Below, piece by piece: positions 7,250 through 16,628 of a stretch of DNA of 64,000 nt. The translations under genes and the position numbers were made by a program. The DNA is from an uncultured Bryobacterales bacterium (GTDB lineage Bacteria; Acidobacteriota; Terriglobia; Bryobacterales; UBA6623). Position 1 is the stretch's first letter. Each line of letters opens with the position of its first letter. The notes below the pieces were generated by a model. The model worked only from the letters and a program-made list of their open reading frames with translations, made no database searches and was not told the origin of the DNA. The stretch covers positions 5,840,062 to 5,904,061 of the forward strand of contig OX638379.1 of NCBI GenBank assembly GCA_951813605.1, written 5' to 3'.

Positions 7250-9808
7250 CTACTCGGGGGCTGCGGGGGCTTGCCGCTTGCTTTCGTTGAAGATGCCGAA
7301 CACACGCCCCAAGAACCCGCGCCTCGACCGTGCGACTCGTTCCGCCTCGGCGGCCTCGGCCTCGCGTTTCCTCGCGCTGGCGTAACTAGCCATGTCGACG
7401 CTGGTGGGCTGGGTGCCCGCTATGTAGACTTCTTCCGTGCAGCCCTTGCAGAAGTTCTCGGCGAGCACGCGCTGGGTGGGGATCACTGGCAAGCGAACCA
7501 CGCCTTGCGGCTGCTCGAACGGCCCCGGGTTGGCGTAGATTGCCAGCTCGTGTGCCTTCTTCATGAACATCGCCCAGATGGGGAGTGCCGAGTGCGCCCC
7601 CTCCAAGCCTAGGTCGCTGTTGTCGTCGAAGCCGACCCAAACCGCGCAGGCAAGGTTATTGGTGAAGCCCGCGAACCAGCCGTCGTCGTCCGTTCCCGTC
7701 TTGCCCGCCGCGTCGGTGATTCCGTACGTGTAGCGAGCCCGCACGCCCGACCCGTGTCGGATCACGTCTCGCAGCATGTGAGTCAGGATGTAGGCGACGC
7801 GAGTGTCCATCACCTCGCGCTTCTCCGGCTCGGACTGGAACAGCGTGTCGCCTTCGTCGTTGCGAACGTACCGGACAAATCGCGGCTCCACGCGGACGCC
7901 CTTGTTAACGAACACCGAGTACGCTGCCGCCACGTCGAGCGGGGTCACTTCATAGGCGCCGAGCAACAGCGAAGGGAACGGATCGACGTTCTCGCCCATG
8001 CCGACCCGTTCAGCCAGATCGGCAACCCGCTGGTAACTAGCCATCTGCCCTGCCTTGACGGTCGCCACATTGATCGAGCGCATCAAGGCGTAACGAAAAC
8101 TGATTTGCCCGAAGAACTTGTCCTCGTGGTTCGAGGGCTCGTAAGGGGGTTGCAGATCGTCGAATTCGAATGCCGTCGGCACGTCGTTCACGATGGTGCT
8201 GGCCGTCAGGACTGCCGGCGGCGGCGGGTAGGCGATCTTGGCGTAGTCCGGCAGGGATGCGCCGTACCCTCGCTCGATCATCGTCGCCCTCTCGCGATCC
8301 AACGCGGTGTCGATCGCCGCGGCGAAGACGAACGGCTTGAAGGTTGAACCGGGCTGGCGATTGGCCAGCGCCCGGTTCAGCTGGCTTCCGCCGTAATCGC
8401 GCCCCCCAACTACGGCCTTGACCTCGCCGGTGCGCGGGTCCATTGCCACCAAGGCCGCTTGGGGCCGGGGAGGCGTCTTGCCGCGGAATCGCTTCTGTAA
8501 GGCGATTTGCTCGTCGACCAGCTCAATGCCTTCGCGAACCGCCTCGACTGCAAATTCCTGCAGCTGCTTGTCGAGGGAGGTATAGACCCAGTAGTTCCCG
8601 GTAACGAGCTCCTCGGTTTCGAAGTGGTCCGCCAGGTCCTTTCTCACCAGGTCAATAAAGAACGGAGCGTCTCGCGAATCCATGTGGCCCTGCGACAGGA
8701 CGATGCCTTCTTGAGCGGTCTCGTCGTGCGTGGCTTGGTCAATGAAGCCCTGGCGGAGCATGGCCGCCAGCACCTGACTGCGACGATGCTTGGCGCGATC
8801 GGGATAGCGATACGGGTTGAGATAGCTCGGTCCCTGCGGCAAGCCGGCGAGCAGGGCCGCCTCGGCCAGCGTCACGTCGCGTATGTCCTTGTCAAAGAAG
8901 CCGCGCGCGGCTTCCCCGAGGCCATGGACGTTGAAGCTGCCCAAGCGCCCCATGAATATCTGATTCGCATAATTCTCGAAGATCTGCTCCTTGGAGAGGC
9001 GCCCCTCCAATTGAAGCGCGATCATCGCTTCGGAGAACTTTCGGCTGAGCGTAACCTCGCGCGTCAAGAAGAAATTGCGAGCGAGCTGCTGGGTCAGGGT
9101 CGATGTGCCTCGCGGCCTCTCCCATTGCCGGAGTCCTTCGAATGCGGCCCGAGCGGTGCGGATGAAATCGATGCCCCAGTGCGAGAAAAAGCGGTGATCC
9201 TCGATTGCGATTACGGCGTTTACGAGATGCTGCGGGTAGTCTTCGAACTTGAACAACCGACGCTTGGAACGCTCTTGGTCGAAGAGGTTGGTGACCAATT
9301 CCGGTTCGAGCGAGTAGGCGCTGAGCGGGCCTCCAGTTTCGGTGAGGACGATCCGCGCCACCCGACCGTCCTCAATTTCAATGCGCGCCGGGTCGGGCTC
9401 GAAATGAGAAAGCGGGCCCGGGTGAATCTCGATCCCGCTACCTGCCAGTTCGTACCAGCCGACGTCGCTTTTGCGATGCTGCGAATACCCCGCCGCGCGG
9501 AGATTCTTGGCGATCGCCTCGATCGACGCGGGGTCGCCCACCGAGATTGTCCTGGGAGTCGCCAGAAAGCGAGCAGTGCGGTCGAACGCGCCCCCTTCCA
9601 GTCGAGAATCAACGATCTTGCGGAACTCCCAGTAGTAGTGGTTGTAGACAACGGTTCCTACGGCCGAGAGAACCAAGACCAAGCCGAACAGGACTGCACC
9701 TACCGGCGTCGTCAAGAACCGCCAAACTCGGCCAAGAACCCCTAATTGCAAGCGAACGCGACGGTTGGTCCTGGGCCCAGCGCCCTTGGATTGCTCTTGC
9801 CTGGCCAT
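7250..9808 (-). CDS. mrcB: Bifunctional class A penicillin-binding protein (PBP1B-like)
   Basis: 852 residues: basic cytoplasmic tail, one membrane helix near residues 35-60, a small UB2H-like region (about 75-145), the GT51 glycosyltransferase (Glu-Asp-His-Arg-Phe-Phe and Ser-Thr-Leu-Thr-Gln-Gln-Leu-Ala-Arg) and a transpeptidase. The transpeptidase motifs are Ser-Thr-Phe-Lys (SxxK), Ser-Ile-Asn (SxN) and Lys-Thr-Gly-Thr. It polymerises and crosslinks peptidoglycan at the inner membrane. The UB2H-like region points to the PBP1B rather than PBP1A branch; in enterobacteria that domain binds an outer-membrane lipoprotein activator, which I do not see nearby. It follows proS by 61 bases. Start 9808 is preferred to 9847 for its Met-Ala-Arg-Gln beginning. 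Confidence 0.92.
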   Translation of the reverse strand: MARQEQSKGAGPRTNRRVRLQLGVLGRVWRFLTTPVGAVLFGLVLVLSAVGTVVYNHYYWEFRKIVDSRLEGGAFDRTARFLATPRTISVGDPASIEAIAKNLRAAGYSQHRKSDVGWYELAGSGIEIHPGPLSHFEPDPARIEIEDGRVARIVLTETGGPLSAYSLEPELVTNLFDQERSKRRLFKFEDYPQHLVNAVIAIEDHRFFSHWGIDFIRTARAAFEGLRQWERPRGTSTLTQQLARNFFLTREVTLSRKFSEAMIALQLEGRLSKEQIFENYANQIFMGRLGSFNVHGLGEAARGFFDKDIRDVTLAEAALLAGLPQGPSYLNPYRYPDRAKHRRSQVLAAMLRQGFIDQATHDETAQEGIVLSQGHMDSRDAPFFIDLVRKDLADHFETEELVTGNYWVYTSLDKQLQEFAVEAVREGIELVDEQIALQKRFRGKTPPRPQAALVAMDPRTGEVKAVVGGRDYGGSQLNRALANRQPGSTFKPFVFAAAIDTALDRERATMIERGYGASLPDYAKIAYPPPPAVLTASTIVNDVPTAFEFDDLQPPYEPSNHEDKFFGQISFRYALMRSINVATVKAGQMASYQRVADLAERVGMGENVDPFPSLLLGAYEVTPLDVAAAYSVFVNKGVRVEPRFVRYVRNDEGDTLFQSEPEKREVMDTRVAYILTHMLRDVIRHGSGVRARYTYGITDAAGKTGTDDDGWFAGFTNNLACAVWVGFDDNSDLGLEGAHSALPIWAMFMKKAHELAIYANPGPFEQPQGVVRLPVIPTQRVLAENFCKGCTEEVYIAGTQPTSVDMASYASARKREAEAAEAERVARSRRGFLGRVFGIFNESKRQAPAAPE

Positions 9809-9869
9809 GCGCCCCTTCTCGGTGCCGGGAAACGTTCCCGGCGACAAGCGATTCCGACGCCAGAACCGC

Positions 9870-11600
9870 CTAGTTTCGCGATTCGGCCACGGGCATGACC
9901 TCGCCGATGCGCTGGGTGAGCAGCTTCGCTATCTCGCCGACCGCGGCATCTCGAGATTCGCGAGTCCTGCGTTCAGTCAATTCGACGAGCCCGTCGCCTA
10001 TCTTCCTCCCCACAGTAACCCGGAATGGAATTCCAATCAAGTCCGCGTCCTTGAACTTCACTCCGGCCCGTTCGGCGCGGTCGTCGAGCAGCACGTCGAC
10101 GCCTGCTGTCTCCAGCTGCCGGTATAGCCGCTCGGCAGCCTCGCGCTGCGCGCTGTTCTTGAGGTTTACCGGAGTGACCACCGCTTCGAACGGAGCGATC
10201 GAAACCGGCAGAGACATGCCGACGCTGTCGGCGTTCTGCTCGATCGCTCCTGTCAATACCCGCTCGACCCCGATGCCGTACGACCCCATGATGGGGTTCA
10301 CACCCTTGCCGTTTTCGTCCAGCACCTTGAGACCCATGGATGCAGAGTACTTGTAGCCGAGCTTGAAAATATGTCCCACCTCAATTGCCTTGAGCCGACG
10401 GACAGGCTCGCCGGAAGCGATGTCGAAATCACCGTCCTCGGCCTCTCTCAGGTCAGCGAAGCGCGCTTGGAAGTCCCGGCCCGGCGTCACGTTCCTCAGG
10501 TGGTATCCGTCTCTGTTCGCTCCCGTGATTAGGTTGCGCCGCCCCTCAAGGGCGGAGTCGGCAAGCAGAGTGAGATCGCCCGCGCCGACCGGCCCTACAT
10601 AACCGGCGCCCGCACCCAGCCACTGGTCGATCTCCTCGGCGTGCGCCGACCGGATCCTAGTCGCACCGGTCTCCACTGCTAGCTTGGTTTCGCTGAGCTG
10701 GTGGTCCCCTCGCAACAGCGCCATCAGCGGCTTCCCATCCGCCGCCATCACCATGGCCTTGATATGGGACGACGGCGGGCAGCCGTCGAATTCAGACACC
10801 TCTTCGATCGTCTTCTTTCCGGGCGTTTGGAACTCCTCGAGACCGGCGTCGCCGGCAGGGTCCGGAACGGCGGGAGGCTTGGCCGTGGTGACCGCCTTCT
10901 CGAGATTCGCCCGGTAACCGGATGCCGGGCATTCAACAATCCAGTCTTCGCCTGCCGGTGACGGCACCATGAATTCGCACGATTCGCTGCCTCCCATCGC
11001 ACCGGAGTGGGCATCCACGGCAAGGTAGTCCAGCCCGCAGCGATCGAAGATCCGGCAGTACGCCCGGTAGTGCTTCTTGTACGCTGCGTCGAGGCCCGCA
11101 GCGTCCATGTCGAAGGTGTAAGAATCCTTCATCGTGAAGCGCCGCACGCGCATCAAGCCGGATTTCGGTCGAGGCTCGTCGCGGAACTTCGCCTGAATCT
11201 GGTACCAGATCTGTGGCAGCTGCTTGTAGCTGCGCAACTCGCCGCGGGCGATGAAAGTGACCACCTCCTCCTCGGTCATTCCCAGGCAGTGTTCCCTGCC
11301 CCATCGGTCCTTAAGACGGAACATGTCTCCGCCAATGGCCTGCCAGCGTCCGCTCTCCTTCCAGACATCCGCCGGATGCAGTTCGGGCGTGTAAATCTCC
11401 TGCGCTCCGATCGCGTCCATCTCCTGCCGGATGATGCGCTCGATCTTGTTCAGGGAACGCTTAGCCAAGTACAGATAGCAGTACAGACCCGCGGACAGCT
11501 GCCGTATATAGCCCGCCCGGAGGAGCAGCTTGTGGCTAACGACTTCCGCTTCGGCTGGATCGTCCCGCAAAGTCGGAACGTGCAGTTGGCTCCAGCGCAT
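9870..11600 (-). CDS. proS: Prolyl-tRNA synthetase, bacterial type with editing insert
   Basis: 576 residues in the long bacterial architecture. The class II catalytic core has Thr-Glu-Glu and Phe-Arg-Asp-Glu (motif 2) before residue 160. A YbaK-like INS editing domain occupies roughly residues 225-380, with Gly-Asp-His-Gln-Leu as a core segment. Motif 3 (Gly-Ile-Gly-Val-Glu-Arg) is near residue 445, and the anticodon-binding domain ends the protein. It charges tRNA-Pro and can clear mischarged Ala-tRNA-Pro. The next gene on the strand is the PBP after 61 bases; the GGT-like gene lies 143 bases upstream. Confidence 0.96.
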   Translation of the reverse strand: MRWSQLHVPTLRDDPAEAEVVSHKLLLRAGYIRQLSAGLYCYLYLAKRSLNKIERIIRQEMDAIGAQEIYTPELHPADVWKESGRWQAIGGDMFRLKDRWGREHCLGMTEEEVVTFIARGELRSYKQLPQIWYQIQAKFRDEPRPKSGLMRVRRFTMKDSYTFDMDAAGLDAAYKKHYRAYCRIFDRCGLDYLAVDAHSGAMGGSESCEFMVPSPAGEDWIVECPASGYRANLEKAVTTAKPPAVPDPAGDAGLEEFQTPGKKTIEEVSEFDGCPPSSHIKAMVMAADGKPLMALLRGDHQLSETKLAVETGATRIRSAHAEEIDQWLGAGAGYVGPVGAGDLTLLADSALEGRRNLITGANRDGYHLRNVTPGRDFQARFADLREAEDGDFDIASGEPVRRLKAIEVGHIFKLGYKYSASMGLKVLDENGKGVNPIMGSYGIGVERVLTGAIEQNADSVGMSLPVSIAPFEAVVTPVNLKNSAQREAAERLYRQLETAGVDVLLDDRAERAGVKFKDADLIGIPFRVTVGRKIGDGLVELTERRTRESRDAAVGEIAKLLTQRIGEVMPVAESRN

Positions 11601-11743
11601 CGGAAGGTCTCGAGAGGTCCAAGCGAAGAGCCCGCGAGCCCCTAAACCGTAATCGTATCATCACGGTTGCGGACCTCGCCGCGGCGGCTCGCGCCCCAGA
11701 ATCGCAGCCGGTGGCGTTTGAGGCCCACCGGCTCGCGCAAAGA

Positions 11744-13570
11744 TCACCAAGCGAGAGCGTACGACTTGTCGCGCCTCGGCCCTGCAGCACCGAATAGTAC
11801 GCCACGCTCGCCGTCGATCAGCAGGGCAGTCGCGTCCCCGATCGACCACTCCCCGGCAGACCGGACGTGGTGACCCATCGCCTCCAAGCCATCGATTGTC
11901 GCCTGCGGCATGCGCGATTCGACGCGCATCACTCCGGGATGGATCTCGCGCGGGAAAAATGAAGGGGGGAAGTCCAGAATCTGCATCAGAGGCGCGTCCA
12001 GCGCCGACTGGATATCCATTCCAAACTCCATGACATTGAGAAAGAACTGCAGGTTGACCTGATCCTGCGCGTCGCCGCCCGGCGTTCCCCAAGCCATGAA
12101 GGGCTTGCCATCCTTTAGTGCCAGAGTAGGCGTGAGTGTCGTGCGGGGCCGCTTTCCGGGCTCCAATCGATTGGAACGGTGCCCGTCGAGGAAGAAGCTC
12201 TGGCACCGCGTCCCCAGCACAAAGCCTAGGCCTTCGACGATAGGAGATGCTGTGAACCACCCTCCGCTGGGAGTAGCGGAGAAGACGTTTCCGTCCGAGT
12301 CCGCCACGCGAGTACCTGTCGTGCCCGGAGCATCGGGGCGGAACGGCACCGTGTCAGGAATCGCGGCGTGCGCCATCGATTCGCCGTGGAACGGATACGG
12401 GTTGCCTGGGCGCAGCTTCAGGGAAGGCGCCCTTAGATCGATCAACTTGCGTCTCTCGGCGGCGTAGTCCTTCGACAGCAATCCCCTTTCGGGAACACCG
12501 ACGAAGTCCGGGTCGGCGTAGTACCACTCGCGATCGGCGAAAGCCAGCTTCATCGCTTCCGCCAGGAGATGCAGGTAGGGCGCGCTGTTGTGCCCCAGTG
12601 ACTCGACGTCGTAGGCTTCCAGCAGGTTCAGCGACTGCAAGAGCACCGGGCCTTGGGACCAAAAGCCGATCTTGTACACATCCACTCCCCGGTAGGAAGT
12701 GTGGACGGGCACCTCGATCACCGCCCGGAAAGCAGCGAAATCATCGGTCTCGAGCAAGCCGCCCGAAGTGAAGCCGTTCGCGTCCGTACATTGGAAGGAC
12801 TTCTGGAAACTGACGATCTCGGCAGCGATCTCACCCTTGTAAAAGAGATCGTAGGCTGCCTGCAACCCGGCAGCGCGGCCGTCTGCCGCGGCCGCTTCCT
12901 CGGCTTCCAGGAGTCGTTGAAGCATTTGGGCAAGATCCTTCTGGACGAGCAGGTCTCCTACCTGCGGGAACGTGCCGCCGGGCAGTAGGATTTGAGCGGA
13001 AGACGGCCACTCCGTCCGGATGCGACGCTCGACCCTTCGGAGATTCTGCAGGTACGTCGGAAACAACGCGAACCCTTCGCGGGCGAGCCGGATCGCCGGG
13101 GCCAGCACCTCGCCGAGCGTCATCGTGCCGTACTCTTGCAAAGCGAGGATGAGCGAGCCAACAACCGCTGGGACTGGAGCTGCCAAGAAGCAGTCTCCAG
13201 GGATGGAGTGAAGCCCGTTGCTCCGGAACCACTCGAGAGTCGCCCTGCGCGGAGCTTGTCCCTGACCGTTGACAGCAATCACACGGCCTTCCTTCGCGCT
13301 ATGTATCAGGATGGGCACCTCGCCGCCGATGCCGAAGCGGTCGAATTCCGTGACAGCTTGGGCGAACACAGTGGCGACGCCGGCGTCTATGGCGTTGCCT
13401 CCGGCTTTGAGCATGTCGAGGCCGGCATCGCTTGCCTGATGATGTCCCGAGACAACGACACCCCGAGTGCCCATCACGTATGGACGGGTGCCTGCCACAA
13501 GCGTCATCGTCCCAAGCAATGCCGCGAGGCCAAGCCTCAATGGGATTCGGAAGGCAGTTCGACGACGCAT
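11744..13570 (-). CDS. Gamma-glutamyltransferase-family Ntn hydrolase, exported
   Basis: About 608 residues with a signal peptide and the GGT layout: an N-terminal Gly-Gly-Asn-Ala-Ile-Asp-Ala segment, a middle region, then the predicted autocleavage site Gly-Thr-Thr-Gly-Thr near residue 430, followed by Asp-Ser-Asp-Gly-Asn. The nucleophile Thr is retained, but the His after the Thr-Thr of typical GGT (TTH) is Gly, and the next segment reads Ser-Ala-Thr-Pro-Ser-Gly-Gly. So this may be a divergent member using an acyl-glutamyl or cephalosporin-like substrate rather than glutathione. The Met at 13570 is chosen because the upstream extension (to 13687) has no signal and lacks a ribosome site. Confidence 0.85.
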   Translation of the reverse strand: MRRRTAFRIPLRLGLAALLGTMTLVAGTRPYVMGTRGVVVSGHHQASDAGLDMLKAGGNAIDAGVATVFAQAVTEFDRFGIGGEVPILIHSAKEGRVIAVNGQGQAPRRATLEWFRSNGLHSIPGDCFLAAPVPAVVGSLILALQEYGTMTLGEVLAPAIRLAREGFALFPTYLQNLRRVERRIRTEWPSSAQILLPGGTFPQVGDLLVQKDLAQMLQRLLEAEEAAAADGRAAGLQAAYDLFYKGEIAAEIVSFQKSFQCTDANGFTSGGLLETDDFAAFRAVIEVPVHTSYRGVDVYKIGFWSQGPVLLQSLNLLEAYDVESLGHNSAPYLHLLAEAMKLAFADREWYYADPDFVGVPERGLLSKDYAAERRKLIDLRAPSLKLRPGNPYPFHGESMAHAAIPDTVPFRPDAPGTTGTRVADSDGNVFSATPSGGWFTASPIVEGLGFVLGTRCQSFFLDGHRSNRLEPGKRPRTTLTPTLALKDGKPFMAWGTPGGDAQDQVNLQFFLNVMEFGMDIQSALDAPLMQILDFPPSFFPREIHPGVMRVESRMPQATIDGLEAMGHHVRSAGEWSIGDATALLIDGERGVLFGAAGPRRDKSYALAW

Positions 13571-14062
13571 GACTAAACCGAAGCGTATTGTAGCGACTGC
13601 CGGATTCGCGGGAAGATCGCGCAAGGCAAAGGCAGGGCTTGAGCGCTTCACCGGACTTCCAGGACGGTCTCCCGCTACGACTGTCATACGATTCCCTCGT
13701 CTAGGAACGGTTCTTCTGAGTAGCCGGGCACGGGCGGCTAGAAAACAAGCATGCGGGCTCGTTGGCGATCAATGGTTTGCGCGGAGGGAGCATCGGTCGG
13801 AACAGTCGCCAACGAACCTGGCTCGGCTTGGTGGAGCGCTTAATGGATGGCAAGTCCGCGAGCTGCTCGGGAAGGTCTGGCCAGCTTCCGGCTCCATATG
13901 CTGATCGTCGGCCTGGCAACCCGGGAGCCCGCGAGTGAGGAATGGCTGGCTCGAAAAAGCTCGGATCGCTGGTCCCAGGGGGTTCCTTGACAAACTCCTT
14001 GGCCGCCTTCACGAATTCGCACGTCCTGTCCGAAATAGCCGTGTTGCGCGCGGTGCAAGAAG
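13571..14062. other. Gene-poor stretch between GGT-like gene and adenylate kinase
   Basis: About 490 bases. A minus-strand frame over 13701-14012 could encode about 100 residues including a Lys-Ala-Ala-Lys-Glu-Phe-Val-Lys segment, but it lacks a ribosome site and any recognised domain. I see no terminator or RNA gene. Confidence 0.35.
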
Positions 14063-14671
14063 CTAGCCGGGAACGCTAGGAAACTGCGTTGCCGACTGAG
14101 CGTTCAAGCCCAGCCCATTGATGATCGCTTGGTAGACCTCCTCAATCGTCCCGCCCGCATCAACCCGCAGAAGCATATCCCGCCGGTCGAACATAGAGAG
14201 AAGGGGGCGGGTCTTCTCGTGGTAGTCCGCGAGGCGACGCCGTAGCGCATGGGGGTTGTCGTCCGCCCGCTTGGTAAACCCGCTGCCCTCGCCCGCCTTG
14301 GCCCGAGACATCACGCGCTGGCGTACTGTCTTGTCGTCAAGGTCCAGATAAATCGCTCGGTCAAGATTCCAGTTTTCGAACAGGTATGCTGCTTGGGTTG
14401 GTGTGCGCGGAAAACCGTCCAGAACGAAGCCGTAGCGCCAGTCATGCATCTGCAGTCTTTCCCTCAAGACCTTCTCCACCACCTCGTCGGACACCAGCCG
14501 GCCCTCTTCGGTGATCCGCGTGACCCGCGACCCGAGCTTTGTGTGATGGCTCACATGCCACCGGAAGATCGCCCCGATCGAGATGTGGACGAAACCAAAT
14601 TCCTCCGCCAGCAGCTTGGACTGAGTGCCCTTGCCGGAGCCCTGCGGGCCGATCATGATGTACTTGTTCAT
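14063..14671 (-). CDS. Adenylate kinase-family nucleoside monophosphate kinase, short form
   Basis: 202 residues with a P-loop (Gly-Pro-Gln-Gly-Ser-Gly-Lys-Gly-Thr-Gln) and the lid and NMP segments Asp-Gly-Phe-Pro-Arg-Thr and Arg-Ala-Asp-Asp-Asn. It transfers phosphate from ATP to AMP or a related nucleotide. Two points are unusual. The NMP-binding stretch reads Ile-Gly-Ala-Ile-Phe-Arg where Adk normally has Thr-Gly-Asp-(Leu/Met)-(Leu/Phe)-Arg. The lid is the short form with no zinc-binding Cys. It may therefore be a second, specialised kinase paralogue rather than the essential Adk. The gene stands alone, divergent from the SDR gene. Confidence 0.85.
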   Translation of the reverse strand: MNKYIMIGPQGSGKGTQSKLLAEEFGFVHISIGAIFRWHVSHHTKLGSRVTRITEEGRLVSDEVVEKVLRERLQMHDWRYGFVLDGFPRTPTQAAYLFENWNLDRAIYLDLDDKTVRQRVMSRAKAGEGSGFTKRADDNPHALRRRLADYHEKTRPLLSMFDRRDMLLRVDAGGTIEEVYQAIINGLGLNAQSATQFPSVPG

Positions 14672-14778
14672 GAAAGCGTTAGACGCGCAGGCGGGCCGCG
14701 GCCGAGCGCCAATACCAACTTAACGCTATCGTAATACGGCATGCCGAAAGCAAGCGACCGGCTTTCCGAGGCGGTTCG

Positions 14779-15498
14779 ATGAACTCTCTGCATGGCAAGG
14801 TCATCGCCGTCACAGGAGCCGCAAAGAGGATCGGTCGGTCGATCGCGATTGAACTGGCACGTCGCGGCGCTAGGATAGCGGTCCACTACCATCATTCACG
14901 CGCCGAGGCTGTCGCGACCGCCATGGAGTGCGGCGGGCGAACCTTTCGCGCCGACCTCTCCCGTGTTGATCAGATTTGCGGTCTATTCGCAGAAATCGAG
15001 CGTCGCTACGGACGCTTGGACGGGCTTGTGAACAACGCCGCGGTGTTCCGCGCGATGGACCCGTTGGAGGCAACTGAGGAAGACTGGGACTCTATCCACG
15101 CCGTCAACCTCAAAGGAACGTTCTTTTGCTGCCAGCAGGCCGCGAGGCTGATGCGCCGAACGGGCGGAGGGCAAATCGTCAACATCAGTTCGCTCGGGGG
15201 CCTGCGACCATGGGCCAAACACGTGCCCTACTGCGTTTCGAAAGCCGGCGTAGTCATGCTGACGAAGGGACTGGCGAAAGCTTTGGCCCCCGACATTGCG
15301 GTCAACAGCATCGCTCCGGGGGTGATCCACTTCGGGAACGAAATGCCCGAGGACATCGCGCATCTCGTGCGGGTCACGCCCATGCGCCGCCACGGCACAG
15401 GGCAGGAGGTCGCGGAGGCCGTTCGGCTGCTCTTCGAGGGTCCGTCATTCATGACCGGCCAGATCGTAGCGCTTGACGGAGGCTTGTCACTGAAGTGA
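14779..15498 (+). CDS. Short-chain dehydrogenase/reductase, pteridine-reductase-like
   Basis: 239 residues, the classic SDR length. The cofactor motif is Thr-Gly-Ala-Ala-Lys-Arg-Ile-Gly; the Arg after Lys and the following Tyr-His-His-Ser-Arg favour NADPH. Asn-Asn-Ala-Ala-Val-Phe is the structural motif, and Ser with Tyr-Cys-Val-Ser-Lys forms the Ser-Tyr-Lys catalytic site. The Ala-Ala-Lys-Arg-Ile-Gly signature is shared with FolM-type pteridine reductases, so dihydropterin reduction is one possibility. The context (adenylate kinase, kdsA) gives no decision. It converges with kdsA ten bases downstream. Confidence 0.85.
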   Translation: MNSLHGKVIAVTGAAKRIGRSIAIELARRGARIAVHYHHSRAEAVATAMECGGRTFRADLSRVDQICGLFAEIERRYGRLDGLVNNAAVFRAMDPLEATEEDWDSIHAVNLKGTFFCCQQAARLMRRTGGGQIVNISSLGGLRPWAKHVPYCVSKAGVVMLTKGLAKALAPDIAVNSIAPGVIHFGNEMPEDIAHLVRVTPMRRHGTGQEVAEAVRLLFEGPSFMTGQIVALDGGLSLK

Positions 15499-15507
15499 GC
15501 GTGGACG

Positions 15508-16335
15508 TCACGAAACGGCAGCATCCCACGATGCGACCAGATGCCGGATCGACGCCACTTGGACGAGCAGCTCGGGCAGCAGCTCCAGCGGCAGGGCGTT
15601 CGCCCCGTCGGACAAGGCAAGGCGCGGCTCATTGTGAACCTCGAAGAAAAGCCCGTCGACCCCGCATGCCGCGCCGGCCCGCGCCAATAGAGCGATGTGC
15701 TCCGGCTGGCCACCGCTGGACCCGCCCGCAGCCCCCGGCAGCTGCAGGCTGTGGGTCACATCGAGCACGACCGGATAACCGAATTCGCGCATCCGAGCGA
15801 TGCCGCGGAAATCAACCACGAGATTGCGATACCCAAAGCTCGTGCCACGCTCGGTGAGCACGATCCGGTCGTTGCCCGACGCTGCGACCTTGTCAGCGGC
15901 GTGGCGCATGTCGTCTGGGGCGAGGAACTGACCTTTCTTGATATTCACAACGCGACCCGTGCGCCCCGCCGCGATCAAAAGGTCCGTTTGACGGCACAGA
16001 AACGCGGGGACCTGCAGCACGTCGCAGACCTCCGCCACGGCCTCGGCCTGATCCGGTTGATGAATATCAGTGAGCACCGGCAGGCCGGTTTCGCGACGCA
16101 CCTCAGCCAAGGTCTCCAAGCCGCGCTCCATGCCGGGTCCGCGATACGAAGCCACGCTTGTGCGGTTGGCCTTGTCGAACGAAGCCTTGAACACAACGCT
16201 TAGCTGCGCCCGTTCCGCCGCCGCTGCCACAGCCCGTCCCATCTTGAGGGCGTGCTCACGCGATTCGATCACGCAGGGGCCGCAGATCGCGAAAGGGCGG
16301 CTCGCCGAGAAAAGCCGCGAGGCTCGATCATCCAT
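15508..16335 (-). CDS. kdsA: 3-deoxy-8-phosphooctulonate (KDO-8-P) synthase
   Basis: 275 residues of DAHP/KDO8P synthase TIM-barrel type. Gly-Pro-Cys-Val-Ile-Glu-Ser lies near residue 19, Lys-Ala-Ser-Phe-Asp-Lys-Ala-Asn-Arg near residue 50, and Lys-Lys-Gly-Gln-Phe near residue 133. It condenses phosphoenolpyruvate with arabinose-5-phosphate, the first committed step of KDO for the LPS inner core. The Cys in Gly-Pro-Cys is the metal ligand position of class II enzymes, so a metal-dependent form is possible. Its presence shows the organism makes LPS. The gene is monocistronic. Confidence 0.95.
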   Translation of the reverse strand: MDDRASRLFSASRPFAICGPCVIESREHALKMGRAVAAAAERAQLSVVFKASFDKANRTSVASYRGPGMERGLETLAEVRRETGLPVLTDIHQPDQAEAVAEVCDVLQVPAFLCRQTDLLIAAGRTGRVVNIKKGQFLAPDDMRHAADKVAASGNDRIVLTERGTSFGYRNLVVDFRGIARMREFGYPVVLDVTHSLQLPGAAGGSSGGQPEHIALLARAGAACGVDGLFFEVHNEPRLALSDGANALPLELLPELLVQVASIRHLVASWDAAVS

Positions 16336-16628
16336 GCCGACTTGTCATCCGTTTACAAGCGTAGCTACACACTTCCGTCTGCTGCCGGGACGCGGCGGCC
16401 GGCGAGGGCGCAGCCGTAACGATTCCGCCTGGCCGCGACTCAGGATAGAGCAGATCCCGGCTTGAGATTGGGCTGGATCGTTCTCTTGATTCATGTCGAC
16501 GGCGGACTGCGGCGGGTCGCATCGCCCAGGTGGCAACCACCTCTTCGGGCCGGCAGACCCCGGTCCGGGGCAGGTCACGATTGCGCGGCGCACAGATGGG
16601 AGCTGCACCCGTCTGAGAGAATAGGCGA

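Noticed and set aside
13701-14012. Minus-strand 103-residue frame
   Set aside because: No known domain or ribosome site; the composition is mixed.
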